NCBI RefSeq assembly: GCF_001750685.1 | Contig: NZ_CP017269.1 | Span: 5,373,416-5,437,415 of the forward strand | Origin: Geosporobacter ferrireducens | Lineage (GTDB): Bacteria; Bacillota; Clostridia; Peptostreptococcales; Thermotaleaceae | Length of the DNA stretch: 64,000 bases | Direction: 5' to 3' | Shown: in pieces, positions 43,456 through 51,303 of the stretch | Numbering within the stretch: position 1 is the stretch's first letter | Layout of the letters: each line of letters starts with the position of its first letter | Made by a program: the position numbers and the translations under genes | Notes under the pieces: model-generated | What the model was told of the DNA's origin: nothing | The model's database searches: none | Seen by the model: only the letters and a program-made list of their open reading frames with translations

Positions 43456-44154
43456 CTATCTATAGAATACATGGTCGCCTATTCTCGTTACATAGGTCTT
43501 ATTTTGTACGATCCATCGTCCTGCTGCTTTATCAGGATTAAAAAAGTACTCTGCATTGCCAACAGGTTTTACACCATTTAGGGCATCACGGGCTGCGTTA
43601 ATACTATCTTGATTGGGTGTATTATAGATGGTACCTTCTGCAACTGGGCTGAACTGTGGGATTCCCTCGAAATACTCAAAGATTACACCTTTGACTGTAT
43701 TTGGAAATGATTTTGAATGTACTCTGTTTACGACGACGCTTCCAACAGCAACTTTACCTCGATAAGGTTCAGCTTCCGACTCTGCGTGAATAATACGCGC
43801 GAGCCAATATAAATCATCATCACGAAGCGCCGTTCCTCGTGAAACTGGCTGAGCGAATAATGCTGTTTGTGTTTCTCTGCCAGCGATTCCATCAATTCTT
43901 AGCTTCTTAGCAATCTGAAAATCAATAACAGCTTTTTCTGTCTTTAATCCATAAATTCCATCAGCAGAGCCCTTTAAATATCCTTGGTTAATTAAAGCCT
44001 GCTGAAGGCGTGTGACAGCGGATCCTCTGCTGCCAAACTTCAATGTAACATAGGTTGTGCTCTGTCCCTCATTAGCAAAGGCACTGGTTATAGGTACTGA
44101 TAGGATCAAAAACACCATAAGCAGAGCAACGATAGATTTTTTATGCAATTTCAT
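43456..44154 (-). CDS. sleB: SleB-like spore cortex/cell wall hydrolase
   Basis: Exported peptidoglycan hydrolase. A signal peptide (about residues 1 to 28, ending near ITSAFA), a peptidoglycan-binding domain at about 35 to 95 (LKFGSRGSAVTRLQQALINQ, then GIYGLKTEKAVIDFQ) and a C-terminal Hydrolase_2/SleB lytic transglycosylase-like domain (LARIIHAESEAEPYRGKVAV, VVVNRVHSKSFP, QFSPVAEGTIY) with the expected catalytic Glu in HAESE. 232 residues. ATG at 44154 preferred over the TTG at 44160. SleB cleaves cortex during germination, although similar enzymes act on vegetative wall. It lies directly behind a c-di-AMP riboswitch, a known link between c-di-AMP and wall turnover. Confidence 0.92.
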   Translation of the reverse strand: MKLHKKSIVALLMVFLILSVPITSAFANEGQSTTYVTLKFGSRGSAVTRLQQALINQGYLKGSADGIYGLKTEKAVIDFQIAKKLRIDGIAGRETQTALFAQPVSRGTALRDDDLYWLARIIHAESEAEPYRGKVAVGSVVVNRVHSKSFPNTVKGVIFEYFEGIPQFSPVAEGTIYNTPNQDSINAARDALNGVKPVGNAEYFFNPDKAAGRWIVQNKTYVTRIGDHVFYR

Positions 44155-44177
44155 GCACAATACACTCCTTCCTTGAT

Positions 44178-44300
44178 TGCCTCCGAAGTTAGCTGTCGGG
44201 TTCGGGATAGAAGGATCCCTACCATGCAGTTCATGGATTAACCCCTAAATTGGTTCCTCCGTACCCGGAAAAATCCGGGATTCAGCAAATGTAATGTGTT
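44178..44300 (-). promoter_or_regulatory. c-di-AMP (ydaO-yuaA) riboswitch
   Basis: On the minus strand the leader has the ydaO core in order: TGAATCCCGG, CCGGGTACGGAGGAACCA, AGGGGTTAATCC, GGTAGGGA and CCGAACCCGACAGCTAACTT ending in CGGAGGC. P1 can form between TTGCT and GGCAA. This class binds c-di-AMP and normally turns expression off, often before cell-wall hydrolase genes. The aptamer ends only about 5 to 10 bases before the ribosome site AAGGAAGGAG, so no terminator fits in between and control may be at translation. Confidence 0.92.
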
Positions 44301-44504
44301 AACATAGTGCCTATTATATAAAAAAAATAGGTATTATGTCAACCTTCTGCAACAATTACCAATGCATACAGTATTTTCTTTAAAATTCTTTGGATAAATG
44401 TAGAAAAAAAACCACAAATATGAAACAAAACCATCTAATATAACGTCTAATTGGTATTTACAAAAATAAAATATAACAACAATCAATTAAGGGAGAGATT
44501 ATGT

Positions 44505-46973
44505 ATGAAGACGATAAAATTGTTCCTTACAATGCTGGTCTGTGTAGGTATAATTTTTAGTGGAATAGTTCCAGGAATGTATATATATGCGAATCCAGAT
44601 ACTGTACTACTCGCAGCACCTACAAATCTTACTGCGGAGATAAAAACTCCGACACAAGTTTTACTGAATTGGAATTTTATCAACTCTGAACTTGCCAATA
44701 TTTATATTGAAAGAAAATCAGGAGGAGGGACTTTTGAGGTAATTGCTGTAATTTCTGGGGGAACGAACGTATATACAGACTCAGGCCTTGCACCCAATAC
44801 CACTTATATCTATCAAGTTAAGGCTGTTTATGACTCCGATGCGGGAGAATCAGCTTATTCAAACACTGTATCAGCTACAACACCGCCAGAAGCCGTAGAT
44901 CCGCCCTCACGGCCAACAAACTTGACTGCTGCAGCAGTGTCAAGTGCACAAATCAATCTGTCATGGACGAAAACGGGTAGAGAAGATGGATATGAAATAG
45001 AGAGGAAAAAAATAGGCGGAAATTATGAAATTATTGGAAATCTAAATGGAAATACCACAACCTACACTGATTCTGGATTAGCACCGGGTGCTACCTATTA
45101 TTATAGAATCCGTTCCCATAATAGTGGAGGATATTCGCCATTTTCCAACGAAGCCACCGCAACGACACCGAGTATTGTTGTCAATGCACCTGCAAAACCT
45201 TCTAACCTGACAGCGGTTGTTCCTGCAAATGATAGAATTAATCTAACCTGGAACGACAATGCAAATGATGAGTCGGGTTTTAAAATAGAAAGGAAGGTTG
45301 GGAACGGAAACTACGTAGAAATCATGATTCTTGGAGCTAATACCACGTCTTATAGTGATTTAGGCCTTTCTCCAAACGCGAGTTATAGTTATCGGGTAAG
45401 TGCTTATAATGGGGGTGGAAACTCTGGATATTCCAATGAAGTCAGTGTTAAAACTGAAATAGCTCCAAGTGCACCAACCAATCTATCGGCCAGTGTGATC
45501 TCAAACTCAAGAATCGAATTAAGCTGGACGGACCGGTCCAACAATGAAACAGGATTTAAGATTGAGAGAAAGACAGGAAGCGGAAGTTATGAGGAAATAG
45601 CCACAGTGGGAGCAAATAAAACAGGCTATACAGATACAGGACTATCCTCTAATGCAACCTATACCTACCGGATAAGAGCCTACAATAGTGCAGGAAACTC
45701 AGGATACTCTAATGAAGTCAGCGGGAAGACAGGAAATGTCCCAAGTACACCAACCAATCTATCGGCCAGTGTGACCTCAAACTCAAGAATCGAATTAAGC
45801 TGGACGGACCGGTCCAACAATGAAACAGGATTTAAGATTGAGAGAAAGACAGGAAGCGGAAGTTATGAGGAAATAGCCACAGTGGGAGCAAATAAAACAG
45901 GCTATACAGATACAGGACTATCCTCTAATGCAACCTATACCTACCGGATAAGAGCCTACAATAGTGCAGGAAACTCAGGATACTCTAATGAAGTCAGCGG
46001 GAAGACAGGAAATGTCCCAAGTACACCAACCAATCTATCAGCCAGTGTGACCTCAAACTCAAGAATCGAATTAAGCTGGACGGACCGGTCCAACAATGAA
46101 ACAGGATTTAAGATTGAGAGAAAGACAGGAAGCGGAAGTTATGAGGAAATAGCCACAGTGGGAGCAAATAAAACAGGCTATACAGATACAGGACTATCCT
46201 CTAATGTAACCTATACCTACCGGATAAGAGCCTACAATAGTGCAGGAAACTCGGGGTATTCTAATGAAGTCAGCGGGAAGACAGGAAATGTCCCAAGTAC
46301 ACCAACCAATCTATCGGCCAGTGTGACCTCAAACTCAAGAATCGAATTAAGCTGGACGGACCGGTCCAACAATGAAACAGGATTTAAGATTGAGAGAAAG
46401 ACAGGAAGCGGAAGTTATGAGGAAATAGCCACAGTGGGAGCAAATAAAACAGGCTATACAGATACAGGACTATCCTCTAATGTAACCTATACCTACCGGA
46501 TAAGAGCCTACAATAGTGCAGGAAATTCAGGATACTCCAATGTGAGCAGTGCAAATATACCGATAGATTCAGATCAGATACAAATTCGACTATATATTGG
46601 GAATACTGTCTATTATGTAGAGGATGAGCTAAAAGAAATGGACGCTGCACCAATTATTCGAGAAGGAAGAACATTGTTACCGATAAAATATGTGGCAGAA
46701 GCAATTGGTGCAAAAGTAGCATGGTCAAACACTGAGAAGAAAGTTACGGTCACTCAAAATAAAAAAGTGATCGAGTTATGGATTGACAGGAATACTGCAC
46801 GGGTAGATGGAAAAAGGATGCTTATAGATCCGGATAATAAAGATGTAAAGCCTATTATTATACCACCAGGGAGAACTATGGTACCACTTCGTTTTATTGT
46901 AGAGAACCTTGGGTGCAAGGTGGATTGGAATGGCAATATTCAAGAAGTGAAGGTTACCTATCCGCAAAATTAA
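44505..46973 (+). CDS. Exported fibronectin type III repeat protein with copper-amine-oxidase-N domain
   Basis: Large surface or secreted protein, 822 residues. Signal peptide at 1 to about 28; seven FN3 domains of about 90 residues follow (first APTNLTAEIKTPTQVLLNW, then RPTNLTAAAVSSAQINLSW, KPSNLTAVVPANDRINLTW and four almost identical copies with LSASVTSNSRIELSWTDRSN). The C-terminal 140 residues form a Cu_amine_oxidN1-type domain (REGRTLLPIKYVAEAIGAKV, then PPGRTMVPLRFIVENLG), a stalk domain common in clostridial surface proteins. No enzyme domain or sortase motif is seen, so an adhesion or matrix role is a guess. The start is set at 44505 (MKTIKLF), after GGGAGAG. Confidence 0.92.
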   Translation: MKTIKLFLTMLVCVGIIFSGIVPGMYIYANPDTVLLAAPTNLTAEIKTPTQVLLNWNFINSELANIYIERKSGGGTFEVIAVISGGTNVYTDSGLAPNTTYIYQVKAVYDSDAGESAYSNTVSATTPPEAVDPPSRPTNLTAAAVSSAQINLSWTKTGREDGYEIERKKIGGNYEIIGNLNGNTTTYTDSGLAPGATYYYRIRSHNSGGYSPFSNEATATTPSIVVNAPAKPSNLTAVVPANDRINLTWNDNANDESGFKIERKVGNGNYVEIMILGANTTSYSDLGLSPNASYSYRVSAYNGGGNSGYSNEVSVKTEIAPSAPTNLSASVISNSRIELSWTDRSNNETGFKIERKTGSGSYEEIATVGANKTGYTDTGLSSNATYTYRIRAYNSAGNSGYSNEVSGKTGNVPSTPTNLSASVTSNSRIELSWTDRSNNETGFKIERKTGSGSYEEIATVGANKTGYTDTGLSSNATYTYRIRAYNSAGNSGYSNEVSGKTGNVPSTPTNLSASVTSNSRIELSWTDRSNNETGFKIERKTGSGSYEEIATVGANKTGYTDTGLSSNVTYTYRIRAYNSAGNSGYSNEVSGKTGNVPSTPTNLSASVTSNSRIELSWTDRSNNETGFKIERKTGSGSYEEIATVGANKTGYTDTGLSSNVTYTYRIRAYNSAGNSGYSNVSSANIPIDSDQIQIRLYIGNTVYYVEDELKEMDAAPIIREGRTLLPIKYVAEAIGAKVAWSNTEKKVTVTQNKKVIELWIDRNTARVDGKRMLIDPDNKDVKPIIIPPGRTMVPLRFIVENLGCKVDWNGNIQEVKVTYPQN
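45466..46545 (+). repeat. Four tandem 276-bp DNA repeats inside the FN3 gene
   Basis: Copies begin near 45466, 45740, 46016 and 46292, each encoding one 92-residue FN3 unit; the exact 276-base period is measurable at the recurring CCCAAGTACACCAACC. They differ by only a few bases (for example GCAACC/GTAACC and TCGG/TCAG), pointing to recent duplication or gene conversion. The first three FN3 domains are diverged and not part of this array. Confidence 0.93.
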
Positions 46974-46986
46974 AATAACCAAAAAC

Positions 46987-47030
46987 TTAGAGGGCTATCG
47001 TATAGAAATTTCTATACGATAGCCCTCTAA
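46987..47030. terminator. 22-bp perfect palindrome, terminator
   Basis: TTAGAGGGCTATCGTATAGA and onward is followed without gap by its exact complement, 13 bases after the FN3 gene stop. AT-rich flanks follow. Likely terminator or mRNA stabiliser. Confidence 0.75.
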
Positions 47031-47151
47031 AACATAGAGTAAATATACATAAGCATTGAAAAAAATTCATATCGGGTATTTGAAAAAAGTGATATAATGT
47101 TAGCGCAAATAGATTCTAATAGTAGAAATATTTACATATAGGGGGAAGTAT

Positions 47152-48048
47152 ATGCTACAAGCACATTATGGAGAAATAGCGGCATTTGCAACAGCGATTT
47201 GCTGGACAGTAACAGCAGTAGCCTTTGAGACCGCAGGGAGAAGAGTAGGATCGTTATCTGTAAATCTGATTCGTTTAGTTATGGCTTTTTTTCTGTTAGG
47301 AGTATTTACTTTTTTTACAAGAGGGATGTTTCTGCCCTTAGATGCTACTAGGACAATGTGGTTTTGGTTAGTCTTATCTGGATTAATTGGTTTTGTACTA
47401 GGCGATCTGTTTCTTTTCCAAGCCTATGTAGAGGTTGGTTCTCGCATTTCCATGTTAATCATGTCTACTGTACCACCCATTACGGCACTGCTGGGATTTA
47501 TTATTCTTGGAGAGCGGATTTCAGTAATGAATCTACTGGGAATGATGATTACCATCAGCGGTATTGCTTTAGTAATACTCGTAAAAAATACGGGTGAGGA
47601 CAAGGTAGAATTATCTAAACCTTTAAAAGGATTGATTTATGCATTTATTGGAGCATTAGGACAAGCACTGGGTTTAATTTTGAGTAAATTTGGCATGGGA
47701 AATTATAGTCCTTTTGCAGCAACGCAGATTCGGATTATCGCAGGAATAATAGGTTTTATCATCGTGGTTACACTTAGACAGGGTTGGGAAAATCTTTTTA
47801 CTTCTACTAAGGACCGAAAAGCAATGTCGGTGATTGCCATTGGCGCGGCCTTTGGACCTTTTATCGGAGTATCCCTGTCCCTTTTCGCGATTCAGTACAC
47901 TACTACAGGAATCGCCTCTACCATTATGTCGATTACCCCGGTTTTGATAATTCCTGCTGCTATCCTTATATTTAAAGAACGGGTGACGAGGAAAGAAATG
48001 CTGGGTGCCTTTATTACAGTAATCGGTGTGGCACTGCTGTTCTTATAA
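47152..48048 (+). CDS. EamA/DMT-family transporter
   Basis: Ten-segment integral membrane protein of the drug/metabolite transporter superfamily, made of two EamA repeats: the first from GEIAAFATAICWTVTAVAFE to about residue 140 (ending ITISGIALVILVK), the second from LKGLIYAFIGALGQALGLIL to the end (MLGAFITVIGVALLFL). 298 residues, normal size. Ribosome site GGGGGAAG. Substrates in this family range from amino acids to nucleotides and cannot be read from sequence. Followed closely by a small ORF and the DUF3892 gene. Confidence 0.92.
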   Translation: MLQAHYGEIAAFATAICWTVTAVAFETAGRRVGSLSVNLIRLVMAFFLLGVFTFFTRGMFLPLDATRTMWFWLVLSGLIGFVLGDLFLFQAYVEVGSRISMLIMSTVPPITALLGFIILGERISVMNLLGMMITISGIALVILVKNTGEDKVELSKPLKGLIYAFIGALGQALGLILSKFGMGNYSPFAATQIRIIAGIIGFIIVVTLRQGWENLFTSTKDRKAMSVIAIGAAFGPFIGVSLSLFAIQYTTTGIASTIMSITPVLIIPAAILIFKERVTRKEMLGAFITVIGVALLFL

Positions 48049-48095
48049 TGTTTTTTACCATGAGAAGGCTCTTTCAGCAAAGGAGGATTTGGAAC

Positions 48096-48194
48096 GTGAA
48101 GGATATGGAGCCTTTAAGAGAATTTTTGAAAAATAAGAATTGCTGCATATTCCATGGAATCTGCTCCATACTAATGCCAAGGAGGGAATTCTAA
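48096..48194 (+). CDS. Candidate small protein, 32 residues, coupled to DUF3892 gene
   Basis: A GTG-initiated ORF with an AAAGGAGG site 9 bases upstream encodes VKDMEPLREFLKNKNCCIFH plus a short tail (GICSILMPRREF). Its stop TAA overlaps the ATG of the DUF3892 gene (TAATG), the classic arrangement for translational coupling, and the DUF3892 ribosome site AAGGAGGG lies inside it. Two adjacent Cys, a His and a third Cys are notable for so short a peptide. Too short for homology-based recognition; could be a leader peptide. Confidence 0.5.
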   Translation: MKDMEPLREFLKNKNCCIFHGICSILMPRREF

Positions 48195-48424
48195 TGAATG
48201 ATAAGGCAAAGATTATTAAAGTACGTAAAAATGCTCAGGGAGATATTACAGATGTTATGTTAAATGATGGAAATGTTTATTCCGTTAATGATGCGGTTGC
48301 ATTGGCAAAGGATCATAAGATTGAGGGTATCAATGTAGGACAAGCTAAAAATGGAAGGGAATATCTAAGGAGCAATCCAAATGATATTCAAAGTGATAAT
48401 TTAGACAATTTGCCAGTCTTTTGA
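48194..48424 (+). CDS. DUF3892 domain protein
   Basis: Small 76-residue protein of the DUF3892 family, found in many Firmicutes, function unknown. The domain spans almost the whole chain: KIIKVRKNAQGDITDVMLND, then VYSVNDAVALAKDHKIEGIN and NGREYLRSNPND. The frame is open further upstream, but the ATG at 48194 has AAGGAGGG 8 bases away and gives the family N-terminus. Soluble; no signal peptide. Followed by a hairpin terminator. Confidence 0.88.
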   Translation: MNDKAKIIKVRKNAQGDITDVMLNDGNVYSVNDAVALAKDHKIEGINVGQAKNGREYLRSNPNDIQSDNLDNLPVF

Positions 48425-48483
48425 CTGGATCAGTATTATATTAATATGACTCCATATAGTTACTATTTTAAAAATATGGGTCG

Positions 48484-48502
48484 AAAGCGTCGTAGACGCT
48501 TT
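48484..48502 (+). terminator. Terminator after DUF3892 gene
   Basis: Stem AAAGCGTC / GACGCTTT, loop GTA, followed by TTTTAT. Confidence 0.85.
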
Positions 48503-48577
48503 TTTTATATTTAGAGAAGGAAGTATGAAAAATAAACAGAAATTAATATAGAATAAACACTATGGAGGGAACAAATT

Positions 48578-48634
48578 ATGAATGCAGTTTTCACAGCAAA
48601 TGCAATTTATTGTATAAATTTAAAAGGCCCCTAG
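48578..48634 (+). CDS. Candidate 18-residue leader peptide before HD-domain gene
   Basis: ATG with a GGAGGG site 8 bases upstream encodes MNAVFTANAIYCINLKGP and stops at TAG. A -1 slip at the CCCC tract would continue for 12 codons (PLENILPQQVLV). No known family; may be a leader peptide or the start of a decayed gene. Confidence 0.25.
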   Translation: MNAVFTANAIYCINLKGP

Positions 48635-48692
48635 AAAATATACTACCACAACAGGTGTTGGTGTAGAGGCGCAATTATAGGAGGAGAAACTG

Positions 48693-49172
48693 ATGGAACG
48701 TGTAACCAGTATATTAAATCATCCTTTGTTTGTAGAGTATATGCAGCGTAATTATATAGCTGAAACAGATCGTGTATATTGCCGGCACAATTTGCAGCAT
48801 AGCATAGATGTTGCTAGAGTGGCATATGTTATGGCTTTAGAAGAAGGTCTTCCAATAAGAAAAGATGTGATCTATGCAACTGGATTACTTCATGATATTG
48901 GACGATGGAAAGAATACGTGGATGGAATTAGTCATGCAAAGGCTAGCGCAGACTTAGCAGAGGAGATTCTAGTAGATAGTGAGTTTGAGAGAGCAGAAAT
49001 TGATTTGATTTTAGATGCTATACGAAATCATCGAAAGAACGGTAGAAGAGATACGCCCCTTAGCGTGATCATATTCAGAAGCGATAAGGTATCTAGACTC
49101 TGTTTAGAATGCAATGAAATTGAAGACTGTAATAGATTTTCAAAAGGAGATAAACCGAAATTAATATATTAA
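48693..49172 (+). CDS. HD-domain metal-dependent phosphohydrolase
   Basis: Small HD-superfamily hydrolase of 159 residues. The metal ligands are visible: His in YCRHNLQHSIDVARVAYV, the doublet in ATGLLHDIGRWKEY, His in DAIRNHRKN and Asp in SDKVSRLCLEC. The Cys-rich tail (LCLECNEIEDC) is unusual. Such enzymes cleave phosphoester or pyrophosphate bonds in nucleotides. It lies just upstream of the pab/fol operon but a sigma-A promoter intervenes. A role as the missing dihydroneopterin triphosphate pyrophosphohydrolase is a hypothesis. Ribosome site TAGGAGGAG. Confidence 0.88.
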   Translation: MERVTSILNHPLFVEYMQRNYIAETDRVYCRHNLQHSIDVARVAYVMALEEGLPIRKDVIYATGLLHDIGRWKEYVDGISHAKASADLAEEILVDSEFERAEIDLILDAIRNHRKNGRRDTPLSVIIFRSDKVSRLCLECNEIEDCNRFSKGDKPKLIY

Positions 49173-49217
49173 ACAGTTTAGGTATAGTTGTTACATAATA
49201 GAATGGAGGATTTTGAT

Positions 49218-49247
49218 TTGACGGAAAACAATGAAAAAGGGTATAAT
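49218..49247 (+). promoter_or_regulatory. Sigma-A promoter of the pab/fol operon
   Basis: TTGACG and perfect TATAAT separated by 18 bases, with transcription expected near 49254, about 70 bases before pabA. Confidence 0.7.
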
Positions 49248-49324
49248 ATATTGTGAAAAAATTGTTATTTTGTAGAAAATAATAGATAATATTTCCAAGT
49301 ATAATCAGTAGAGAGGTGCCTAAA

Positions 49325-49918
49325 TTGATCTTAATGATTGATAATTATGATTCGTTTACATACAATCTGAAACAGTATTTGTCCTGCTTGCAGGAAGAGG
49401 TGCTTGTTTATAGAAATAATCATATTGATCTTGAAGAAATTAAAAAAATTAATCCCAATATGATCGTTTTATCTCCCGGTCCATGTACACCGAATGAGGC
49501 TGGGATCTGTATAGATGTTGTAAAAAGTTTTAAAGGAAAAATACCTATTCTAGGAATCTGCTTAGGGCATCAAACTATTGGACAAGTCTTTGGAGGTAAA
49601 ATAGTAAAAGCATTAGAACCAGTCCATGGAAAAGTACATCCGATTTCACATAATAATCAAGGCGTGTTTAAAGGTTTAAAAAATCCGCTAAAGGTTACGC
49701 GGTACCACTCTCTTGTTATTGAAAGAGAGAGTCTGCCTGTTTGTTTTGAAATTACTGCTGAGACGGGTGAAGGAGAAATCATGGGCATTCGGCATAAAGA
49801 ATATATGATTGAAGGAGTACAGTTTCACCCTGAGGCCATTCTAACAGAAATGGGAATGGAGTTGCTGGATAACTTTCTACAACAGGTTAAAGATCAAGAA
49901 AAGCAGGTGAAACGATGA
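49325..49918 (+). CDS. pabA: Aminodeoxychorismate/anthranilate synthase glutaminase component PabA
   Basis: Class I glutamine amidotransferase that supplies ammonia to PabB for 4-amino-4-deoxychorismate, the precursor of p-aminobenzoate. Catalytic Cys in ILGICLGHQTIGQVFGG and the His-Glu pair in EGVQFHPEAI are intact, as is the oxyanion strand LSPGPCTPNEAG. 197 residues. The TTG at 49325 yields MILMIDNYDSFTYNL, exactly the family N-terminus, 8 bases after GAGAGG; the earlier GTG at 49316 lies in the ribosome site. Overlaps pabB by four bases. TrpG function cannot be excluded but the folate operon favours PabA. Confidence 0.95.
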   Translation: MILMIDNYDSFTYNLKQYLSCLQEEVLVYRNNHIDLEEIKKINPNMIVLSPGPCTPNEAGICIDVVKSFKGKIPILGICLGHQTIGQVFGGKIVKALEPVHGKVHPISHNNQGVFKGLKNPLKVTRYHSLVIERESLPVCFEITAETGEGEIMGIRHKEYMIEGVQFHPEAILTEMGMELLDNFLQQVKDQEKQVKR

Positions 49919-51285
49919 TTATTCGAAAAATTGATACGAAATTAGACAGTTTTCAACTCTATACTATATTTAAAGACTATGCCTATAGCTTCTTTCTTGA
50001 TAGTGGTATGGATCATGAAAAATTAGGAAAATTTTCTTTTATTGGATTTGATCCCTTATTAGTATTTAAGAGTAAAGATGACAAAATTGATATTACTGAA
50101 GGGAAACAAACCAATACTTATTATGGAAATCCATTGGACAAGCTAAAGGAAATTTTAGCTCAGTACAAAATGGATTATAAAACAGAGATTCCCTTTGTAG
50201 GCGGACTGGTAGGATATTTGTCCTATGATTTATGCCACTATATCGAAAGACTGCCCCGGATGGCTGTGGACGATGTGCAAATTCCCGATTGCTATTTTGG
50301 CATCTATGATGGGGTGATCATTGTAGATCACCGGGAAAATACGGTCTATATTGCAGCCCTAGGAATCAAATCATCTGCAGACCGGCGTGTTAATCGCATT
50401 GAAGAAATGATTGTTGCAGCTGAACAAACAGGGGTTTCCGTCCGGATTGAAATGAATCCAAAAGAGGTAGATTTCAAAGCCAATATGTCAAAGGAAGTAT
50501 ATCTGAATGCTATTCAGAAGATCAGAGAATATATTCGAGCAGGAGATATTTATCAGGCGAACTTTACACAGAGATTTGAATGTACCCTTGAAAATACGCC
50601 CTACGATTTATATGCCAAGCTAAGAGCCATCAATCCTGCTCCATTTGCAAGCCTAATAAATTTTGGAGAGGGAATGATTGCGAGCAGCTCTCCAGAAAGA
50701 TTCATTCAGATTAAAGATAGAATCATAGAGACTCGCCCGATAAAAGGCACACGCCCAAGAGGCAAGACACCCGAAGAGGATCAACAAAATCGGCATGACT
50801 TGCTAACCAGCGAAAAAGATCAGGCTGAATTACTGATGATTGTTGATCTAGAAAGAAATGATTTAGGAAGAGTTTCTAAAACTGGGACCGTAAAAGTCAC
50901 AGAACTCTTTCACTTAGAAGAGTATGCGACTGTGTACCATCTTGTATCGACAATTGTAGGAGAAATGAAAGAGGATTGCGATGTTGTAGATTGTATAAAA
51001 GCTACCTTTCCAGGGGGATCCATTACTGGAGCACCGAAAATTCGAGCAATGGAAATTATTGATGAGCTAGAGCCCACTCAAAGGAATATTTATACCGGAT
51101 CAATTGGTTACATCGGTTTCAACGGCGATACGGATTTAAACATCGTTATTCGAACAATCGTATGTAAGGATGGAAAAGCCTATTTTCAAGTAGGTGGTGG
51201 GATTGTGTGGGATTCAGATGCAGAGATGGAGTACGAAGAGACGCTGCACAAAGGCAGGGCCTTGTTTAAAGCCCTGAGCAGCTAA
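49915..51285 (+). CDS. pabB: Aminodeoxychorismate synthase component I PabB
   Basis: Chorismate-utilising enzyme that aminates chorismate to aminodeoxychorismate with ammonia from PabA. The decisive motif ETRPIKGTRPRG contains the Lys that separates PabB from anthranilate synthase (which has Ala there). SSSPERFIQI, DLERNDLGRVSKTGTVKV and PGGSITGAPKIRAMEIIDEL complete the active site. 456 residues, normal. Starts on the ATGA overlapping the pabA stop, so the two subunits are translationally coupled. Confidence 0.96.
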   Translation: MIIRKIDTKLDSFQLYTIFKDYAYSFFLDSGMDHEKLGKFSFIGFDPLLVFKSKDDKIDITEGKQTNTYYGNPLDKLKEILAQYKMDYKTEIPFVGGLVGYLSYDLCHYIERLPRMAVDDVQIPDCYFGIYDGVIIVDHRENTVYIAALGIKSSADRRVNRIEEMIVAAEQTGVSVRIEMNPKEVDFKANMSKEVYLNAIQKIREYIRAGDIYQANFTQRFECTLENTPYDLYAKLRAINPAPFASLINFGEGMIASSSPERFIQIKDRIIETRPIKGTRPRGKTPEEDQQNRHDLLTSEKDQAELLMIVDLERNDLGRVSKTGTVKVTELFHLEEYATVYHLVSTIVGEMKEDCDVVDCIKATFPGGSITGAPKIRAMEIIDELEPTQRNIYTGSIGYIGFNGDTDLNIVIRTIVCKDGKAYFQVGGGIVWDSDAEMEYEETLHKGRALFKALSS

Positions 51286-51303
51286 TATAAACGAGGAATA
51301 GCT

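Noticed and set aside
45466..46545. Regular repeats considered as a CRISPR array
   Set aside because: Units are 276 bases long, contiguous and in frame, encoding FN3 domains; no spacers.
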